Shown here piece after piece: positions 1 through 7,276 of a DNA stretch of 64,000 nt. Numbering within the stretch: the first letter of the stretch is position 1; each line of letters begins with the position of its first letter. The stretch comes from Pseudoselenomonas ruminantium (GTDB taxonomy: Bacteria > Bacillota > Negativicutes > Selenomonadales > Selenomonadaceae). The stretch lies in the NCBI RefSeq assembly GCF_900142515.1, contig NZ_FRBC01000005.1:50055-114054 (forward strand). Direction: 5' to 3'. The notes beneath the pieces are model-generated. The model saw only the letters and a list, made by a program, of their open reading frames with translations. It did not search any database and had not been told where the DNA came from. A program made the position numbers and the translations under genes.

Positions 1-93
1 GATTGTACCATAGCGAGGTTTATTAGGGAACTACAACACATAAGCGGGCACCGGTTTTGGGCAGCAGATTGTACCATAGCGAGGTTTATTAGG
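1..93 (-). CRISPR. End of a type II-C-like CRISPR array (one full repeat, one spacer, one degenerate repeat)
   Basis: A 36-nt repeat spans 2-37. Its first 26 nt recur exactly at 68-93 and then diverge, leaving a 30-nt unique spacer at 38-67. On the minus strand the repeat begins GTTGTAG and ends GTACAAT, the same ends as the Neisseria type II-C repeat. The array continues out of the window to the left and no cas gene is present here. The damaged repeat at 68-93 marks one array end. The minus-strand 3' end of the full repeat contains TGGTACAAT, an extended -10 sequence, as in type II-C arrays where each repeat carries a promoter. The orientation is inferred from that likeness. Confidence 0.75.
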
Positions 94-165
94 AAAAGCA
101 AATAATAGCCGAGGATATTTTGTGAAAAATGTTCTCAATTATTACTGCTGACACATGACTGATAC

Positions 166-208
166 AAAAATACGGAACAGCTGAACTATTCCAGTCAGTT
201 GTTCCGTA
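166..208 (-). terminator. Intrinsic terminator downstream of tRNA-Ala
   Basis: A 14-bp stem (171-184 with 195-208, one G-T pair) with a 10-nt loop is followed on the minus strand by TTTTTGT. It ends minus-strand transcription from the tRNA and separates it from the CRISPR array. Confidence 0.8.
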
Positions 209-257
209 CTATAAACCAAAGCCTTCATACATTAGATGAAGATCTATGCGTTCAAAG

Positions 258-333
258 TGGTGGAGACGAAGGGGATTGAACCCTCGACCCCCAGATTGCG
301 AACCTGGTGCTCTCCCAGCTGAGCTACGTCCCC
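258..333 (-). tRNA. tRNA-Ala (anticodon CGC)
   Basis: The full cloverleaf can be drawn: acceptor GGGGACG pairs with CGTCTCC, the anticodon loop is TTCGCAA giving CGC, and the 3' CCA is encoded at 258-260. The G3-U70 wobble pair that identifies alanine tRNAs is present, with A73 as discriminator base. The gene stands alone and ends in its own terminator. Confidence 0.95.
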
Positions 334-752
334 GATTTAATCGTAATAGTAGTTCATTTCTGAACCTTTTTCAGTATACCGCGTTTGTTATTGTTTTACA
401 AGAGCTGGTCGGGAAATTTGTTTTTTTATTGCTGGATATCGTATTTATTTTGCATGAAAATGTTTTTTCGTAGCAGGAAAAAGGTATTATATTGGCGAAA
501 TGGGAAAACAGTAGACCTATGGAATATGGGCGTTATTAGTCCGATTTATCAAACGATATCCTTGCTTTATTGCTTTGGAAAAATAAATAAGATTTATAGC
601 GAATTATTATAGGGATAGATATGGAATTTTGTATTTTTTCAGCGTATAATAAAGGAGTTCGCTAATAGATTTTCTTTATGACATCGTAAACGAGCCAACG
701 GTGTAATGAATCTAAAGCAATTTTGCAAGGATAGAAATGAGGAGGTAAAACA
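334..752. other. Intergenic region upstream of the hydrogenase operon
   Basis: This 419-bp AT-rich stretch holds the tRNA promoter side and the hydrogenase promoter. A TATAAT at 645-650 is a plausible -10 for the plus-strand operon, but its -35 is poor. An AGGAGG at 740-745 serves the first hydrogenase gene. No convincing gene was seen in it. Confidence 0.5.
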
Positions 753-1829
753 GTGGACAAACGGGAGAGTATGTGGGATGTATATCTCAGAAAAGGCATG
801 AGCCGCCGCAGCTTCGTGAAATCTTGCGTAGCTCTGACTTCCCTGATGGGACTCAGCACGGACCATGTGTCCAAGGTGGTGGAAGCTGCCGAAAAGAAGC
901 CTTTGCCGGTAGTAGTCTGGATTCACGGCCATGAATGCACGGGGTGTGATGAATCCTTCATCCGTTCCGGTGCACCGCTCGCTTCAGACCTGGTGCTGAG
1001 CCAGATTGCGCTGGAGTATGACCATCTTCTGAGTGCCGCCAGTGGCGAGCCCTTTGAGGCACATCTGGAAGAAACCATCAAAAAGTACAAGGGTCAGTAC
1101 ATTCTCTGTGTAGAAGGTGCTGTCTGCACGAAGGACAACGGTGTTTACTGCATGTCCGGCGGCAAGCCCTTCATCGAGACATTGCAGCACGCTGCCCATA
1201 ATGCAGCAGCGGTCATCGCTTATGGTACCTGTGCGGTATCCGGCGGTATCCAGGCTGCGAAACCGAACCCGACGGGGTCAGCCGGTATCGCTCATTTTGC
1301 AGGCAAGACGCCGGTCATCAATGTACCGGGCTGCCCGCCGATTCCGGAAGTCATGACGGGCGTCGTGATGCACGTTGCCCTCTTTGGTACGGTACCGCCG
1401 CTTGATAACGAGGGCCGTCCCAAGCAGTTCTATGGCAACCGCATCCACGATACCTGCTATCGCCGTCCCTTCTTCGATGCCGGGATGTTTGCGGAACGCT
1501 TCGATGATGCCGGCGCCAAAGCTGGCTGGTGTCTCTACAAGCTGGGCTGCCGTGGCCCCGAGACCTACAACTCCTGCGGCAACCTGCGTTGGTTCCAGGG
1601 CATGAGTTATCCGATTCAGTCCGGTGCACCCTGCATTGGCTGCTCCAATGCCCATTTCTGGGAGGAAGATCCGATGACCACCCGCATGCCGGAGTATGGT
1701 CCCCTCGGGAATGTGGATAAGATCGGTGCCGCTATGGCCGTTGGTACGGCTGCCGGCGTAGCTGTCCATGGTGCTATGAGCGTCATCCAGAAGCAGAAAC
1801 GCGAAGCGGAAGAACATGAGAAGGAATAA
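753..1829 (+). CDS. hyaA: [NiFe] uptake hydrogenase small subunit, Tat-exported
   Basis: Electron-transfer subunit of a membrane-bound group 1 [NiFe] hydrogenase that oxidises H2 on the outer face of the inner membrane. The 358-residue protein has a twin-arginine signal, SRRSFVK at 17-23, then HECTGC with Cys62 and Cys65, which starts the proximal [4Fe-4S] site. CIGCSNAHFW lies in the region of the medial and distal cluster ligands. A hydrophobic C-terminal segment followed by a charged tail is the usual membrane anchor. The start is GTG, chosen because AGGAGG ends 7 nt upstream. It is first in an operon with the large subunit 16 bp downstream. The symbol follows E. coli hya; hup or hyd would be equivalent. 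Confidence 0.93.
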   Translation: MDKRESMWDVYLRKGMSRRSFVKSCVALTSLMGLSTDHVSKVVEAAEKKPLPVVVWIHGHECTGCDESFIRSGAPLASDLVLSQIALEYDHLLSAASGEPFEAHLEETIKKYKGQYILCVEGAVCTKDNGVYCMSGGKPFIETLQHAAHNAAAVIAYGTCAVSGGIQAAKPNPTGSAGIAHFAGKTPVINVPGCPPIPEVMTGVVMHVALFGTVPPLDNEGRPKQFYGNRIHDTCYRRPFFDAGMFAERFDDAGAKAGWCLYKLGCRGPETYNSCGNLRWFQGMSYPIQSGAPCIGCSNAHFWEEDPMTTRMPEYGPLGNVDKIGAAMAVGTAAGVAVHGAMSVIQKQKREAEEHEKE

Positions 1830-1845
1830 GGGAGCAGGTGAATAA

Positions 1846-3753
1846 ATGAAACATGTAGTAGTAGATCCGGTAACCCGCATCGAAGGCCATCTTCGTGTCG
1901 AGGTTCAGGTAGATGAAGCAACGGGCAAGGTCACAGACGCTGTTTCCTCCGGTACCGCCTGGCGCGGTCTGGAACTTGTCATGAAAGACCGTGACCCGCG
2001 TGATGCCTGGGCATATATCCAGCGCATCTGCGGCGTGTGCACCACCGCACATGCCCTTGGTGCTGTCCGTGCCGTTGAAGACGCACTGGGCATTGCCATT
2101 CCGAAGAATGCCAACTATATCCGCAATATCATGGCAGCAACCCTTACGGTTCAGGACCATATCGTGCATTTCTATCATCTGCACGCATTGGACTGGGTCA
2201 GCCCGGTAGAAGCTCTGGCGGCTGATCCCATTGCCACGGCTAACCTTCAGACTACGCTGCTGAATGCATACAGACTGCCTTTCCGTGCGCCGGAGACTTC
2301 CACGACGGAAGCCTATGAGCATGATTTCCCGGCTGCTACGCCTCAGTACTTTGAACAGATCAAAGGCAAGGTAAAGGCTATCGTCGAAAGCGGTCAGCTC
2401 GGTATCTTCTCCGCCAACTGGTGGGATCATCCCGATTACAAGCTGCTGCCGCCGGAAGTTCATCTCCTGGCTGTGGCACATTATCTCGAAATGCTCGACA
2501 AGCAGCGTGAACTCGTTACGCCGCATGTCATCTTCGGCGGCAAGAACCCGCATCCGCATTATGTGGTCGGCGGTATGCCCTGCTCCATTTCCCTGGACGA
2601 TGGCAATGCACCGGTCAACACGGCCAGACTGGAGATCGTGGACCGTGCCATCAATATGGGCAGAAGCCTCGTGAACAATTATTATCTGCCTGACTTGCTG
2701 GCAATCGGTGCAGCATATGTCAAAGCCGGCCGCGTCGATGGCGGCGGCATGGCCAAGACCTGCGTGCTGGGTTATGGCTCCTATCCGATCGAAGGCTACA
2801 CGGGCACGTCCGATGGCGGCTTCTTCAAGAACCAGCTCATCCGTTGCAACGGCGTAGTCGAAGATTTCGGCAAGGGCATTGCAGCCGCTAAGTTCTCGGA
2901 GGTAACGGCAGAAGATGTTACGACGGAAAATATTACGGAAAGCGTTGACCACGCTTGGTATGAGTATCCTGCCGGGAAGAAAGACCTGCATCCTTGGGAT
3001 GGCGTTACTGCGCCTAAGTTCACCGGTCCTAAAGAGGGCACGGCGACGGATTGGAAGGCGCTCAATGAGACCGGCAAATATTCCTGGCTGAAGACGCCGA
3101 AATGGAAGGGCAAGCTCTGCGAAGTTGGCCCGCTGGCTCGCTATATCATCATCTACACCAAGGCCAAGAAAGGCCTGCTGCCGGAACCGACCTGGGCAGA
3201 GAAGATGATGCTCGATCAGCTCGATGCAGTTTCCAAGGTCCTGGGCCTGGCTCCGGAAGTATGGCTGCCGACGATGGTTGGCCGTACGGCTGCGCGTGCG
3301 CTTGATGCACAGCTCAATGCAGAGATCAACAAGTTCTTCTTTGATAAGCTCATTGCCAACATCAAGTCTGGCGATACGAAGGTAGCCAACTCCGATAAGT
3401 GGGAAATCAGCACCTGGCCGAAAGACTGCAAAGGTGTTGGCCTCTACGAGGCACCGCGTGGCGCACTGTCCCATTACATCCATATCAAGGATGGCAAGAC
3501 CTTCAACTACCAGTGCATCGTGCCGACCACCTGGAATGCCTGCCCGCGTGACGATAACGCCGGCAATGGTGCCTATGAGATGGCCATGAAGGACACGCAG
3601 GTGAAAGTGCCCGACAAGCCGCTGGAAATCGTAAAGGTTGTCCGTTCCTTTGACCCCTGCATGGCTTGTGCAACCCATATGTTCAATGCCAAGGGTGAAA
3701 AGATCAATGTCATTACCACGGATCCTTATTCTGGTACCCGCGTTGACAAGTAA
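1846..3753 (+). CDS. hyaB: [NiFe] uptake hydrogenase large (catalytic) subunit
   Basis: Catalytic subunit carrying the NiFe(CN)2CO centre. The 635-residue protein has both Ni-ligand motifs: RICGVC near the N-terminus (Cys62, Cys65) and DPCMACATH near the C-terminus (Cys605, Cys608). The 24 residues after His611 are the peptide expected to be removed by the protease encoded at 6045 once nickel is loaded. It has no signal of its own, so it should be exported with the small subunit. The length is a little above the usual 570-600 residues. The reading frame is clean and codon use resembles that of highly expressed neighbours such as pgi. Confidence 0.95.
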   Translation: MKHVVVDPVTRIEGHLRVEVQVDEATGKVTDAVSSGTAWRGLELVMKDRDPRDAWAYIQRICGVCTTAHALGAVRAVEDALGIAIPKNANYIRNIMAATLTVQDHIVHFYHLHALDWVSPVEALAADPIATANLQTTLLNAYRLPFRAPETSTTEAYEHDFPAATPQYFEQIKGKVKAIVESGQLGIFSANWWDHPDYKLLPPEVHLLAVAHYLEMLDKQRELVTPHVIFGGKNPHPHYVVGGMPCSISLDDGNAPVNTARLEIVDRAINMGRSLVNNYYLPDLLAIGAAYVKAGRVDGGGMAKTCVLGYGSYPIEGYTGTSDGGFFKNQLIRCNGVVEDFGKGIAAAKFSEVTAEDVTTENITESVDHAWYEYPAGKKDLHPWDGVTAPKFTGPKEGTATDWKALNETGKYSWLKTPKWKGKLCEVGPLARYIIIYTKAKKGLLPEPTWAEKMMLDQLDAVSKVLGLAPEVWLPTMVGRTAARALDAQLNAEINKFFFDKLIANIKSGDTKVANSDKWEISTWPKDCKGVGLYEAPRGALSHYIHIKDGKTFNYQCIVPTTWNACPRDDNAGNGAYEMAMKDTQVKVPDKPLEIVKVVRSFDPCMACATHMFNAKGEKINVITTDPYSGTRVDK

Positions 3754-3773
3754 TCTGCAGAAAGGAAAAGGCT

Positions 3774-4469
3774 ATGAAACAAGTAGTTCGCAGGGAATAT
3801 TACCTGTTTAGTCCCTGGCTGCGGATTTTTCACTGGATTATGGTGGTGAGCATCTGCGTGCTGTTCGCTACAGGCCTGATGATCACCAGCCCATGGATTA
3901 TCTATTCCGCAGAGCCGACGTTCTCTGGCATGACGGTAGATAACATCCGCAATATCCATTTCCTGGCAGCCTATCTGTTTAGTGCCGCGTTTATCCTGAA
4001 AATCTACGGCTTTATCATCAATCCTGGTGATCGGCTGTTCCCCCATGTGTGGAAGGGATATTTCTACAGCAATACAGTAGATGTGGCACTGCATTATATG
4101 TTCCTGAGATCGGAGCATGCTTCTTATCTGCGTAACCCGCTGGCACGCTGCTCCTATGCGTTCCTGTATGTACTGGTGTTCATCGAGATCCTCACGGGTT
4201 TCGGCATCTACTATATGACGGATCCTTTCGGCATCGGCGGCACCTTGTTCGGCTGGGTGATTACGGTGCTCGGCGGCGAGATGATGGCACATCTCGTGCA
4301 TCATTATGTGGCCTGGGCGATTATCCTGTTTGCCATCGGCCATCTCTACATGGTTATCCGTGCTGAGTTTATGGAAGGGGAGAGCGAGGTTTCCTCGATG
4401 TTCTCCGGCAGCAAGATCCTGGCGCATGAACCGAGAGATGCTGGTCACCTCGATGGGACGCTGAAGTAA
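3774..4469 (+). CDS. hyaC: Hydrogenase cytochrome b subunit (HyaC family)
   Basis: Integral membrane dihaem cytochrome b that passes electrons from the small subunit to the quinone pool and anchors the enzyme. The 231 residues contain four or so membrane segments with His in expected positions: IFHW at 18-21, NIHFLA, and the HHYVAW and GHLYMV stretch late in the protein. It lies 20 bp after the large subunit with RBS GAAAGGAAAAGG. The neighbours make the assignment firm. It implies H2 oxidation coupled to a respiratory chain, for example fumarate reduction, rather than soluble H2 metabolism. Confidence 0.9.
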   Translation: MKQVVRREYYLFSPWLRIFHWIMVVSICVLFATGLMITSPWIIYSAEPTFSGMTVDNIRNIHFLAAYLFSAAFILKIYGFIINPGDRLFPHVWKGYFYSNTVDVALHYMFLRSEHASYLRNPLARCSYAFLYVLVFIEILTGFGIYYMTDPFGIGGTLFGWVITVLGGEMMAHLVHHYVAWAIILFAIGHLYMVIRAEFMEGESEVSSMFSGSKILAHEPRDAGHLDGTLK

Positions 4470-4530
4470 GTCTTTTGTTACTGACCACTGGGCAAGATTG
4501 GCTAGCGGTTATAGTTAGTGCGTAATTTCT

Positions 4531-4627
4531 GTACTTTTCTTTGGTGCAAAGAAAAGTACCAAAAGAAACAGCGGACTGAAATCGCATCACGCGATTTACG
4601 TCCGCCGGCGCTCTTCCTTGAGCGCCG
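4531..4627. repeat. Three consecutive hairpins between hyaC and the hyp genes
   Basis: Three stem-loops stand in a row: a perfect 13-bp stem with a 3-nt loop (4531-4543 with 4547-4559), an imperfect 15-bp stem (4571-4585 with 4591-4605), and a perfect 8-bp stem (4606-4613 with 4620-4627). None is followed by a T-run. The arrangement looks like a dispersed extragenic palindromic element. It may also stabilise or process the hyaABC message. Confidence 0.6.
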
Positions 4628-4672
4628 GGCAACGATAACGCACGATTTGATTCAATAAAGGAGGCTTTGCCC

Positions 4673-4918
4673 ATGTGTAAAGAATGTGGTTGCGGGCATG
4701 AGGGTGCTGCGAATACCCGCCTGCAGTTTACGGTGCATGGTTATACTGAGGAGATCGCTCAGGAAGTGGAAAAAGAACTTCTGGGGATGCCCGGGGTACT
4801 GTATGTCCATATCCATGCCCATGATGGTGAGACCACGGTGGATTACAATCCGGAGAAGACGAAGCTCGGAGAGATCCTGAAGGCTTTGAATGATCGCGGA
4901 TTGGATGCCATCCTGTAA
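4673..4918 (+). CDS. Small metal-binding protein: HypB-type CxxCGC motif joined to an HMA-like fold
   Basis: An 81-residue protein beginning MCKECGCGHE, which matches the nickel-binding N-terminus of many HypB proteins (CxxCGC). The rest, from TRLQFTVHG to the C-terminus, has the beta-alpha-beta-beta-alpha-beta pattern and length of a heavy-metal-associated domain, but it lacks the usual GMxCxxC and instead has HIHAHD. The start is ATG 4673, placed 8 nt after AAGGAGG. It lies directly upstream of hypA and hypB, and the HypB at 5383 lacks this motif. A role in handing nickel to the HypAB step is inferred. It could instead be a general Ni or Cu chaperone. Confidence 0.75.
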   Translation: MCKECGCGHEGAANTRLQFTVHGYTEEIAQEVEKELLGMPGVLYVHIHAHDGETTVDYNPEKTKLGEILKALNDRGLDAIL

Positions 4919-4934
4919 GTCACAGCTTTGGATT

Positions 4935-4977
4935 ACGCCTTCCCTGCCCTTATTAGTGTTGGCGGGGGAGGCGTTTT
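4935..4977 (+). terminator. Terminator-like hairpin just upstream of hypA
   Basis: A 14-bp stem (4935-4948 with 4961-4974, two G-T pairs) is followed by TTTT. It lies between the small metal-binding gene and hypA, so it may trim read-through into hypA and hypB rather than end the operon, since no strong promoter is evident after it. Confidence 0.65.
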
Positions 4978-5038
4978 CATTATGTATCAGATGGGGGAAC
5001 ACTCCCAACAAGATGCTTTATAAAAAGGGTGAAAAGTT

Positions 5039-5380
5039 ATGCATGAAATGGCCATTGCCGAGGGCATTCTGGATATTGCTTTGGACTATGCAAAACAGAA
5101 TGCTGCCAAAAAGATCAATGAAATCGGCCTGCTTTTGGGTGAAATGTCCGGTGTCGAGGTGGATTCCCTGGAATTTTCCTTTAACATGCTGGTGCAGGGA
5201 ACCATTGCCGAAGGGGCACAGCTTAAGATAAAACATGTGCCGTTGGTGGGCAGGTGCAGCAAATGCGGCAGGGAATATCATATCGAACATTATGATTTCT
5301 GGTGTCCCGAATGCGAGAATGGCGTGCTTACGACCATCAGCGGCAGGGAGATGCAGGTGGAATATCTGGAGGTTGACTGA
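5039..5380 (+). CDS. hypA: HypA, nickel-insertion and zinc protein
   Basis: Delivers nickel to the hydrogenase large subunit together with HypB. The 113 residues start MHEMAIAEGI, with His2 as the conserved Ni ligand. The structural zinc site is complete: CSKC at 73-76 and CPEC at 89-92. Length and layout are typical. hypB begins 2 nt after its stop. Confidence 0.95.
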   Translation: MHEMAIAEGILDIALDYAKQNAAKKINEIGLLLGEMSGVEVDSLEFSFNMLVQGTIAEGAQLKIKHVPLVGRCSKCGREYHIEHYDFWCPECENGVLTTISGREMQVEYLEVD

Positions 5381-5382
5381 AT

Positions 5383-6042
5383 ATGGAAATCAAGGTTATC
5401 AAGAATATCTTAGGGGAAAATGACCGGCTGGCCGCTGAAAATCAGGCCATGTTTGCGGCAAAGAAAGTGTTCGTGCTGAACTTTATGGGTTCGCCGGGGG
5501 CGGGCAAGACTTCAGTGCTCGAAAAGACGATGGAGCGGCTCAAGGATAAGATCAACATGGCGGTCATCGAGGGCGATCTTTTCACGAGCAAGGATGCGGA
5601 GCGCATCGACAAATACGGCGTACCGGTCATCCAGATCAATACGGCAGGCGGCTGCCATCTCGATGCCAATATGGTGCAGAAGACCGTCAAGGAAATGAAT
5701 CTGGACGAGCTGGATTTACTGGTGGTGGAAAATGTGGGCAATCTCGTGTGCCCGGCAGAATTCCCCGTGGGTGAAGATGCCCGGGCTGTGGTGCTCTCGG
5801 TAACGGAAGGAGACGACAAGCCGCTGAAGTACCCGCTGATGTTCAAGGAAAGCGAGATTGCATTGATCAACAAGGTGGATCTGGCGCCCTACTGCAATTT
5901 CAATATGGAGTCAGCGAAGAAGGATATCACGAGCCTGCATCCGGGCATCGGGGTGCTGGAGGTGTCCTGCACCAAGGGCGATGGAATTGATGCCTGGTGT
6001 GACTGGCTGCTGCAGAAGATTGCGGCGAAGAAAGGAAACTGA
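5383..6042 (+). CDS. hypB: HypB, GTPase for nickel insertion (without the N-terminal nickel motif)
   Basis: SIMIBI-class GTPase that drives nickel transfer. The 219 residues show P-loop GSPGAGKT at 36-43 and the G-domain metal-site sequences GGCHLDA and NLVCPAEF. The N-terminus starts MEIKVIKNIL and has neither the CxxCGC motif nor a His-rich stretch found in many HypBs. Such a motif is instead on the 81-residue protein two genes upstream. It is tightly packed between hypA and the protease gene (2-nt gaps), so these genes are co-translated. Confidence 0.95.
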   Translation: MEIKVIKNILGENDRLAAENQAMFAAKKVFVLNFMGSPGAGKTSVLEKTMERLKDKINMAVIEGDLFTSKDAERIDKYGVPVIQINTAGGCHLDANMVQKTVKEMNLDELDLLVVENVGNLVCPAEFPVGEDARAVVLSVTEGDDKPLKYPLMFKESEIALINKVDLAPYCNFNMESAKKDITSLHPGIGVLEVSCTKGDGIDAWCDWLLQKIAAKKGN

Positions 6043-6044
6043 TT

Positions 6045-6635
6045 ATGGCAGATGTATTTACGGCAGGCGGCACATCCTCTTTGGATAATGTGCTCTATAA
6101 GACAGAAGTGACGATTTTGGGCATCGGCAATATCATCCTGCGGGATGAGGGGTTTGGTGTGCGTGTGGCGGAATATCTCGACAAGCATTATGAGTTCCCG
6201 GAGCATGTGCAGATTGTGGACGGTGGTACGCTGGGGATTGAGCTCACGCAGTATGTGACGGGGACGGAGAAGCTGTTGGTGATTGATTCCATCAACGGCG
6301 GTGCCGAGCCGGGTACGACCTTCCGTTTCCATAATGATGATGTCATGGAGCATTTTCAGGATAAGCTTTCGGCTCATGAAGTCGGCATCCAGGATGTGCT
6401 GGGACTGCTGACGGTCACCGGGCATAAGATTCCCGATGTGGTGGTCATCGGCGCCCAGCCATATGATGTGGAGGCGGGCGTGGAACTGTCTGACGGCATG
6501 ATGAAGCTTTTGCCGGGGATGGTGGAACAGGCACTGGCGGAACTCAAAAACTGGGGCATTGAGCCGAAAGTGCGGACGGGCGTTGCTGATATGGACTATA
6601 ATAAAGTTGCTGAGGACTTTTCGGCTGTCAGATGA
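6045..6635 (+). CDS. hyaD: Hydrogenase maturation endopeptidase (HyaD/HybD family)
   Basis: Removes the C-terminal peptide of the large subunit after nickel insertion. The 196 residues contain the family motif GIGNIILRDEGFG (26-38) with Glu35 as the expected Ni-sensing ligand, then VVDGG and a later SAHE that supply the other Asp and His ligands. The first 20 residues are an extra N-terminal extension; ATG 6045 follows AAAGGAAAC, and no better internal start was seen. The substrate is presumably the large subunit at 1846, whose cleavable tail follows DPCMACATH. Confidence 0.92.
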   Translation: MADVFTAGGTSSLDNVLYKTEVTILGIGNIILRDEGFGVRVAEYLDKHYEFPEHVQIVDGGTLGIELTQYVTGTEKLLVIDSINGGAEPGTTFRFHNDDVMEHFQDKLSAHEVGIQDVLGLLTVTGHKIPDVVVIGAQPYDVEAGVELSDGMMKLLPGMVEQALAELKNWGIEPKVRTGVADMDYNKVAEDFSAVR

Positions 6636-6649
6636 TGCGTGGTGGCTTC

Positions 6650-6825
6650 GGGCGGCGGGGGTGTTGTGCTTCCGCTTAGACTGTCCGCTAAAAGTATTTT
6701 TTGCCCTTATGTCCGTAAAAATGCCTAAACTCGCTGCGCTCAAACAGTAGGCATTTTGGCGGACGGCAAAAAATACTTTCTTAACGCGGACAGTCAAACG
6801 CTCCAGCACAACACCCCCGCCGCCC
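6650..6825. repeat. 176-bp near-perfect palindrome between hyaD and hypC
   Basis: Nested inverted arms cover the whole segment: 6650-6670 with 6805-6825 (21 of 21), 6679-6688 with 6786-6795 (10 of 10), 6691-6705 with 6765-6779 (15 of 15), then GTCCG and AAAATGCC against GGCATTTT and CGGAC around a central loop near 6727-6747. It interrupts the hyp genes and has no coding capacity. It resembles a MITE-like or structural repeat. Confidence 0.85.
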
Positions 6826-6951
6826 TGCGCCAGGCAAATTTGCTGTAAAATAGCTATGTTGTTCGGCACAAAGAGAGGCTGATAGGCAGAATTTGTTTGT
6901 TGTTAAGGATAAAGTTTGTTAGTAATACGCTGAAAGTAGAAAATAGAAAGT

Positions 6952-6996
6952 TTCCCCCTCTGGGGGGAAGTGGTGCGAAGCACCGAAAGGGGCAAC
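6952..6996 (+). repeat. Dispersed palindromic repeat, C-rich/G-rich family, copy 1
   Basis: CCCCC-TCT-GGGGG hairpin, then GGTGC-GAA-GCACC, then AAAGGGG. The same three-part plan recurs at 15243, 16557, 16639 (inverted), 16734 and 19897. It lies 44 bp upstream of hypC. Confidence 0.7.
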
Positions 6997-7039
6997 AATG
7001 AATCTGTATCGTTGCCCACCACAAATGGAGGTAGATAAT

Positions 7040-7276
7040 ATGTGTTTGGCTGTTCCTGCCAAAGTGATTGAGATAAAGGATGCCATGGGTACGGTGGATA
7101 TTGCTGGTGTCACCCGTGATGTGAGCCTGATGCTTTTGCCGGAGACGAAGATTGGCGATTATGTTTTAGTCCATGCCGGCTTTGCCATGCAGAAGGTGGA
7201 GGAGAAGGATGCGCAGGAGACTTATGCCTTGATGGCGGAGATGCGCGGAGCGCCGAGGACGGTGGATAAGCTGTGA
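7040..7276 (+). CDS. hypC: HypC, Fe(CN)2CO assembly chaperone
   Basis: Works with HypD to build the Fe(CN)2CO unit and carries it to the large subunit. The 78-residue protein starts MCLAVPAKV, with the essential Cys2 exposed after removal of Met. This fixes the start at ATG 7040, preceded by TGGAGGT, although the frame is open further upstream. Its stop overlaps the GTG of hypD by 4 nt. Confidence 0.95.
   Translation: MCLAVPAKVIEIKDAMGTVDIAGVTRDVSLMLLPETKIGDYVLVHAGFAMQKVEEKDAQETYALMAEMRGAPRTVDKL

Noticed and set aside
1783-3678. Open frame of 631 codons on the minus strand, antisense to the hydrogenase large subunit
   Set aside because: The plus strand encodes a complete, motif-bearing protein; the long antisense frame is a by-product of GC-rich codon use. 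The same applies to long frames opposite tex (22544-24760), the helicase (30300-31667) and the nucleotidase (18063-19814).
4540-4640. Short coding frame through the triple-hairpin block
   Set aside because: The sequence is explained by inverted repeats and has no ribosome site or start in good position.
4673-4918. CopZ-type copper chaperone
   Set aside because: The GMxCxxC metal loop of CopZ is absent; the Cys residues are in a HypB-like N-terminal motif instead.
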